DNA from: Astrothelium macrocarpum
Taxonomy: Eukaryota > Ascomycota > Dothideomycetes > Trypetheliales > Trypetheliaceae
Length of the DNA: 38,436 nucleotides
Assembly (NCBI GenBank): GCA_021030915.1
Contig: JAGEMR010000201.1
Coordinates: 1 to 38,436 of the forward strand
Reading direction: 5' to 3'
This document shows positions 33,801 through 38,436 of the stretch, in pieces. The position numbers and the translations under genes are program-made. Below the pieces are notes generated by a model. That model worked only from the letters and a program-made list of their open reading frames with translations, ran no database searches and was not told where the DNA came from. Numbering within the stretch: position 1 is the first letter of the stretch; each line of letters begins with the position of its first letter.

Positions 33801-36800
33801 ACGATATTGATGCAGATGCGAGCCCGAACAGGCCTTTTTTGACTTAATGTCGATATCCAGAATCACCGGTCGACCCACCGTCCAGTCAGCCCGTGGTCGT
33901 GAGAGGCTCACAAACATGTTCTATATGCCTCAGATATTGCACAGCAGGAACAACCCGACGCTTCATCTCTTCAGCTGCAGCTGGTATCGCATCCTCCGCA
34001 GTCCCCGAGCTGCCCTTACGATATGGAGGTCTTCCGTTGTGGCCGCAACGAGCTCCTCTTTGAGAAACCAGGCAGGCACCAAACCTACACGTGGAATACA
34101 CAGGTCTTGGGACATTGTAACAGGAAGGAGAGATGATTGTCCACGACGTTTTGCTGGTACTATGAGGCTTGGAGTAGGTTTAGCTCTGAGCAATCCTCAT
34201 CCCGGATCGAGGGGACAGTGCCAAAGGATGGTATGAGCATTCAGTCGTGAGTCGGCCTACAACAACTTCGATGAGGATATCGGACTTGGCTCCGGAGCAA
34301 GAAGAGACTGATGATGTTGATTTCATGGAAACGTCGTTGAACTCCATCTGCAAGCGTTTGAGCTCTGCAACCCTATCACCCAGGAAAGGCAGCGAAATCC
34401 GATTTTATGACGAGGAATGCTAGGCGACCATGAAATATGTCCAGGAACAATACCGAGAAGAATGACTGAGATGGGACCGGATAGCATTAAGTTAATAACG
34501 ATGTGGTTTCGAAATGAGGAATGAAACTCTCCGATGAGAGTGTGAGGACATCGAACCATGGGCTATGGCACCATTCATCAGCTGTCTTCGGCAGTTTATC
34601 TGCCCAGGTCAGTATTGATGAGCTTCCCAGGGAATCGTTCCCGCCGTCGAATTAGCGTACCAAGTGGCAAGTCAGAGGCTGAGTAATGCCAAGCGCCGAA
34701 TGGCAGGATGCCAGACGAATCACCCTATCGTTCAGATGGGCTGTGATGATGACGACAGAGCTTCCTTCAACCCGAAAATGTTGTCCTTTGTGGAGCAAAC
34801 GGCTCTGACTAAACATCCCTCTTGAGTTTCCTGGAAGCCGATGTGAGGAATAGGCCAGGGTAAACTCTTGAACCTTCTCCTTGCACGTCGTAGTATGCTC
34901 TTCAACCATAAACACGATCATAGGCAATTGAAGCACTGAGAACATGTCGTCCACGGTGAAAGTGTTCGGGAGTAAGACATGTCTCAGACGAAAACCAGAG
35001 GAGTTCGTGTGGAGTGGATTATTTGACAGCTGACGCCCCTGTTGAAGCTGTGTTGGAAGTCTTATTGCTTGCTCGAGTGTTAGCCCAGGAGCACGTTGCA
35101 AGACAGATGGATGGAGTAAGGAGTGCCCTCATGCAAAAGAAGCATCGTTACTACGTGTCCGACAAACAAATTTCATTTGGAGATGCAGGCCTGAGGCTCT
35201 AATTTGTATACACAATATTATTAAGTGCTTAGAAGATTCAGAGATGAAGAACCTAAGCGACCATACCGCGTACCCGAAGAAGAGAAGACTGGTCCAAACG
35301 AAAAGAATCGATCAGGACAAAAAAAATACTCCAAGACAAAGTATAATCGCAAACGGAAAAGATGATAGGAGATGGAAAGTTCTGTTGAAGATGAAAAGCA
35401 TGGCCTTAGTCGTCCCGTCTCCCGATCGGACCAAACGGCCGTGCTTTGGCTAATGCATGGTTTCGTCCGGAGCAAATATTCTGGCAAGGTTCTTAGTTCC
35501 GTGATCCTTGTCTTCTTGCGGACCAAGAATCTCCCATCGAACCGGTGCAGGGATCTTTGTGTACTGCTCTGCGAATGGCTTGGTACTCGGTATCCGTATC
35601 GATTTGGTTGTTTCGTCTGTGCTAATGTCTGGATCTTCCACTCTACTGCCATATCCGGGTCCCTGACTAACACCGATCCAAACCTGCTCATGAGCTGCTA
35701 TCATAGTGCATCAAGTCTAGGTTGATGCTACTATGATTGCCGCTTCGGTATGAAACTCGATGAAAAGGTCGGTCGATTCGATAAACTGTTGAACGCTATT
35801 CACGATTCGATCGACATGAGTTGACGGCAAGTAGTGACGAGGAACTTTGGAAGGTTCGGCCCTTGTGAAATTCGTATGTTGTGAGTTTAACACATCGACT
35901 GCTCTGATCTCCAATCAGACGTTTTGTCACTATGTGCTTCTTAACAAAGAGTTCCATTCTCACATTCGACAACACGATGAGTTGAGAAGGTTCACAGCTA
36001 CCAAGCACAAATATGGAGTCAATCCATGTAGCGGGTCGGTATCCAATTTCGTCTGCTACTCTCGCTCTCAAAGCCTTATGGTGATGATCCTTGTCATCCC
36101 GTTGATGACTTATTGTTTCGGAGATGTTCAAAAGCGATCAATGTTCTGAGAAACTTTGCGCGTGCACGTTGTGGTGCTAACAAGCGTCTTATTGGACATG
36201 AAACCATCCGCAAATGCTCCCTTTTGAGATCCAGCCTTGGAACATATTCTGCCGACTTGATACAATGCGAGGCATTGCTTTTTCAATTTCGATGCAGGCA
36301 CAGTGGAGGCCACTCATTCGGTCGGTCGAAACTCAACTTATGGCGTGTTAACTTCCAGGATCTCTCATTGGCCAAGGCTGCGTCCCTTAAAGTCAGATTG
36401 CTTTAGATCCTGACCTCATCCTTTGAATCGAAACGGATGTGTCAATGCTTCTTAGAAGTCTTGATCAACAAATAATTCCTCGGTACGTTGTTCATGCCAA
36501 TAGTATCGAGTACACAAACTCTGTTACGCTTTTCCAACTCAGTACATCCCGATCATGGGCTCCCGTTGAGTGCTCATTAGTAAAGTCCTCTCAGTCTTTC
36601 TGATCGACCAAACAATGGTTCCCGCTTTTCCCTGCGATGACTGTGCTTGATATGGGAAGAATCAAGGCTTCACTAAGCGTACTATCACACGTCTTGTTGT
36701 ATTGTGAACCGATGCTGCTGACGCCGGACGCTGAGAGCGATCGATGGATTGGTCAAATTTTGGAACGCGGAGCATTGCCTGTCGTCAGCAAATACTCTGG

Positions 36801-36908
36801 GGGCCTTAAACCAACAAAGACTAGATCGATCGATTCTTGAGCTGCTTGAAGGTAGCAGGGAGTCTTGTGTCCTTGCATCATGTTGTGGATGTTTCGATAT
36901 GGAGATAG
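30869..36908. other. 6-kb gene-poor region with scattered coding relics
   Basis: No gene could be assembled. Frames with protein-like composition occur: a minus-strand stretch near 31560-31670 (DVLPEHLTSGVELGRLKLEA, followed by a GTGAGT donor), a plus-strand one near 34278-34429 (ISDLAPEQEETDDVDFMETS, ending FYDEEC) and a minus-strand 149-codon frame at 34652-35101. None matches a family I can name. The region reads like old, broken genes. Confidence 0.4.
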
Positions 36909-37175
36909 CTGGTTCGCGAACACTGTCAACAGCTTCCCCTTGAGTACACAGATTTGTTCTGCGATTTAGCAGTTGATGGATATCTTGAAGGGAAAATGAC
37001 CAAGGATAGCTACATTCTCGACGCCTTAGAACTTTCTCTTGCTGGTGCTATACATTGGCAAAGTCCGCTCCCAAGGTTCATTTGTATGGATCATGCAGAG
37101 ATCGTTCACCATGCCTGCGATACCGTGCATCAACTATACAATTACGTCCGCCGAGATCATTCTATTTCGGTTTGA
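36909..37175 (+). pseudogene. possible terpene-cyclase-like C-terminal remnant
   Basis: An 88-codon open frame without ATG follows a TAG. The segment DGYLEGKMTKDSY...LDALELSLAGAIHWQSPLPRF resembles the last helices of fungal terpene cyclases (pattern 'Y...L....aGn..Ws...pRY'). The upstream DDxxE and NSE metal-binding motifs were not found in the flanking frames. The match is by pattern only and may be chance. Confidence 0.22.
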
Positions 37176-38436
37176 ATAGATTCGAGTGTCAGCGGCCACT
37201 GCTTTTATACGGATCGGCGGGAGCTTCCAGTCGAAAAGGATTCACGGGAGATGCATCGAAGCTATCACCCTTGGACTTCGTCGACAATCATGATAATGAA
37301 GTCTTGCTCAAGCTGCAGGTATGAACACTCGGGTCAGTGTAAGGCCATCTGATGAGGTGCTTTAGAAGTTCGTGGCCTTTCTCATTCAAGTTCAAGTTCG
37401 ATTTCTCATGTCAAAGCTTGATTGCATATTCCGTTCGCCGATGAGGAATGATATAAGAACCAGCGTAGAGGAAAACGATCCGCTATGTATCGGGTCAGAC
37501 TAATGAACTCAAGAGTGTATTCGAGGTTAGCAAGCGGCTGCAAGTTTTCTTTTACAAGTCCGAAAGATCATTGCGAAATAATTTCATGTTCCACCATCGA
37601 TGATCATATTTCTTACGCTTCCTGAGTTCGTCAACCTTGTGTTCCACGGAAGAACTTGGAGTGCTCAGATGGGTTTCGTTCATGGAGAAGGTTGGATCCA
37701 TGAATCCATCAAAGTCCTCGTAGTTTTAGGAGGCAATCATCAAGCAAAAGACGTCAGTCCATTTGTTGCGACCCAACCTTGATGGCTGGATGCCGTCAAG
37801 AATCTTGGCAGCCGATAGATGCTGGTCGATGAGGCCTGCAGAACGTGGAAACAACTTGACTGACCCGCGTAATTGATGCGTACGACGATGGATCTCCCTC
37901 TATGGTTGATGGCTGAAGACCACTCGGTAACCTTGAGTCGGTCGGGGATACATAGCTGCTGTCGATGGGAGTATCTCATCGTCGTTGATTCAAATATGTT
38001 GTGTCGGTCGCGTGTCCAAAAACTACGTGCGGCGGAAATCTGGACTGTTGCCCACCATCATGACTTAGACCGAGCACTCATATGAAGCATCACCAGCTGC
38101 TTGCTGGTTGTCAAAAGGCTTGGAGACAGAGTCAAAAGGAATCGAGTTGGTCATGGTAGTGTTGGGCGTAGCAAATTGACGAAGTGCTTGGGGAGGAGTT
38201 AAGTGTACGAAGACAGGGCAGTTGCTCGAAGAAAACCCTTGCAGCCCTCGAAGGCACACAGCATTGAGAGCTCGTGGCCATGTGCACTACTCTATCGGTG
38301 GCATATCTCAAGCTCCAAATCAAATGCAGTGTGCTCGTGACCAAGGATATGTCCGAGAACTAGGAGTGTGGATCACGTTTCGCACGGTCCACCACTTTGC
38401 ACCCTCAAATTAATTCTCACCACCAAATGTTCAAAT
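37176..38436. other. right end of the window, no gene recognised
   Basis: Only short frames on both strands; no domain, repeat or RNA gene seen. Confidence 0.45.

Noticed and set aside
33847..34236. 129-codon plus-strand frame
   Set aside because: Open frames overlap on both strands, composition is not protein-like and no domain is seen.
34652..35101. 149-codon minus-strand frame
   Set aside because: No family recognised and no supporting splice or promoter signal; not enough to call a gene.

Overview
The window is nuclear DNA of a filamentous ascomycete (Pezizomycotina). Evidence is the many 46-75 nt introns with GTANGT/GTGAGT donors and CTNAY branch points, a NACHT-ankyrin NLR, a HET-protein fragment, UstYa-family (DUF3328) proteins, a fungal rhodopsin-type membrane protein and a Zn2Cys6 regulator. 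A member of Leotiomycetes/Helotiales is a guess; nothing here proves the order. All gene models were spliced by hand.

Layout. 1-5.75 kb: the C-terminal relic of a HET gene (+), then a large NLR-type gene (-): DUF7708-like N-terminus, NACHT and ankyrin repeats. Its Walker A loop sits on a 25-nt micro-exon, and the last ankyrin repeats have decayed downstream of the present stop. 5.75-8.05 kb: no gene, with a purine-rich, G-quadruplex-capable tract. 8.05-13.05 kb: the most interesting part, a compact and apparently intact fungal RiPP locus. Two UstYa/DUF3328 oxidase genes (8.05-8.94 and 12.15-13.05 kb, both -) flank a small secreted precursor gene (11.19-11.65 kb, +). The precursor has a signal peptide and seven tandem copies of a 14-16 residue unit, six of which end in Lys-Arg. 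A possible third, broken UstYa copy lies at about 10 kb. 14.6-19.0 kb (+): an eight-exon seven-helix membrane protein and a five-exon membrane-anchored type-B carboxylesterase, both intact and possibly part of the same locus. 20.15-24.21 kb: a 4.06-kb element with 142-bp near-identical terminal inverted repeats, TA at both edges, and an interior that is extremely A+T-rich without the CpA loss expected of RIP. 24.9-27.9 kb (-): a PrtT/War1-like Zn2Cys6 transcription factor with one exon junction that does not keep frame. 28-38.4 kb: gene-poor, with two SINE-like repeats and scattered coding relics, one resembling the end of a terpene cyclase.

How the genes may work together (inference): the precursor enters the secretory pathway, Kex2-type cleavage at the Lys-Arg pairs frees the repeats, and the two UstYa oxidases modify or cyclise the cores. 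The core contains Phe as its only aromatic residue and no Tyr, unlike ustiloxin-type products. The membrane protein and esterase could serve sensing or tailoring, but only proximity supports this.
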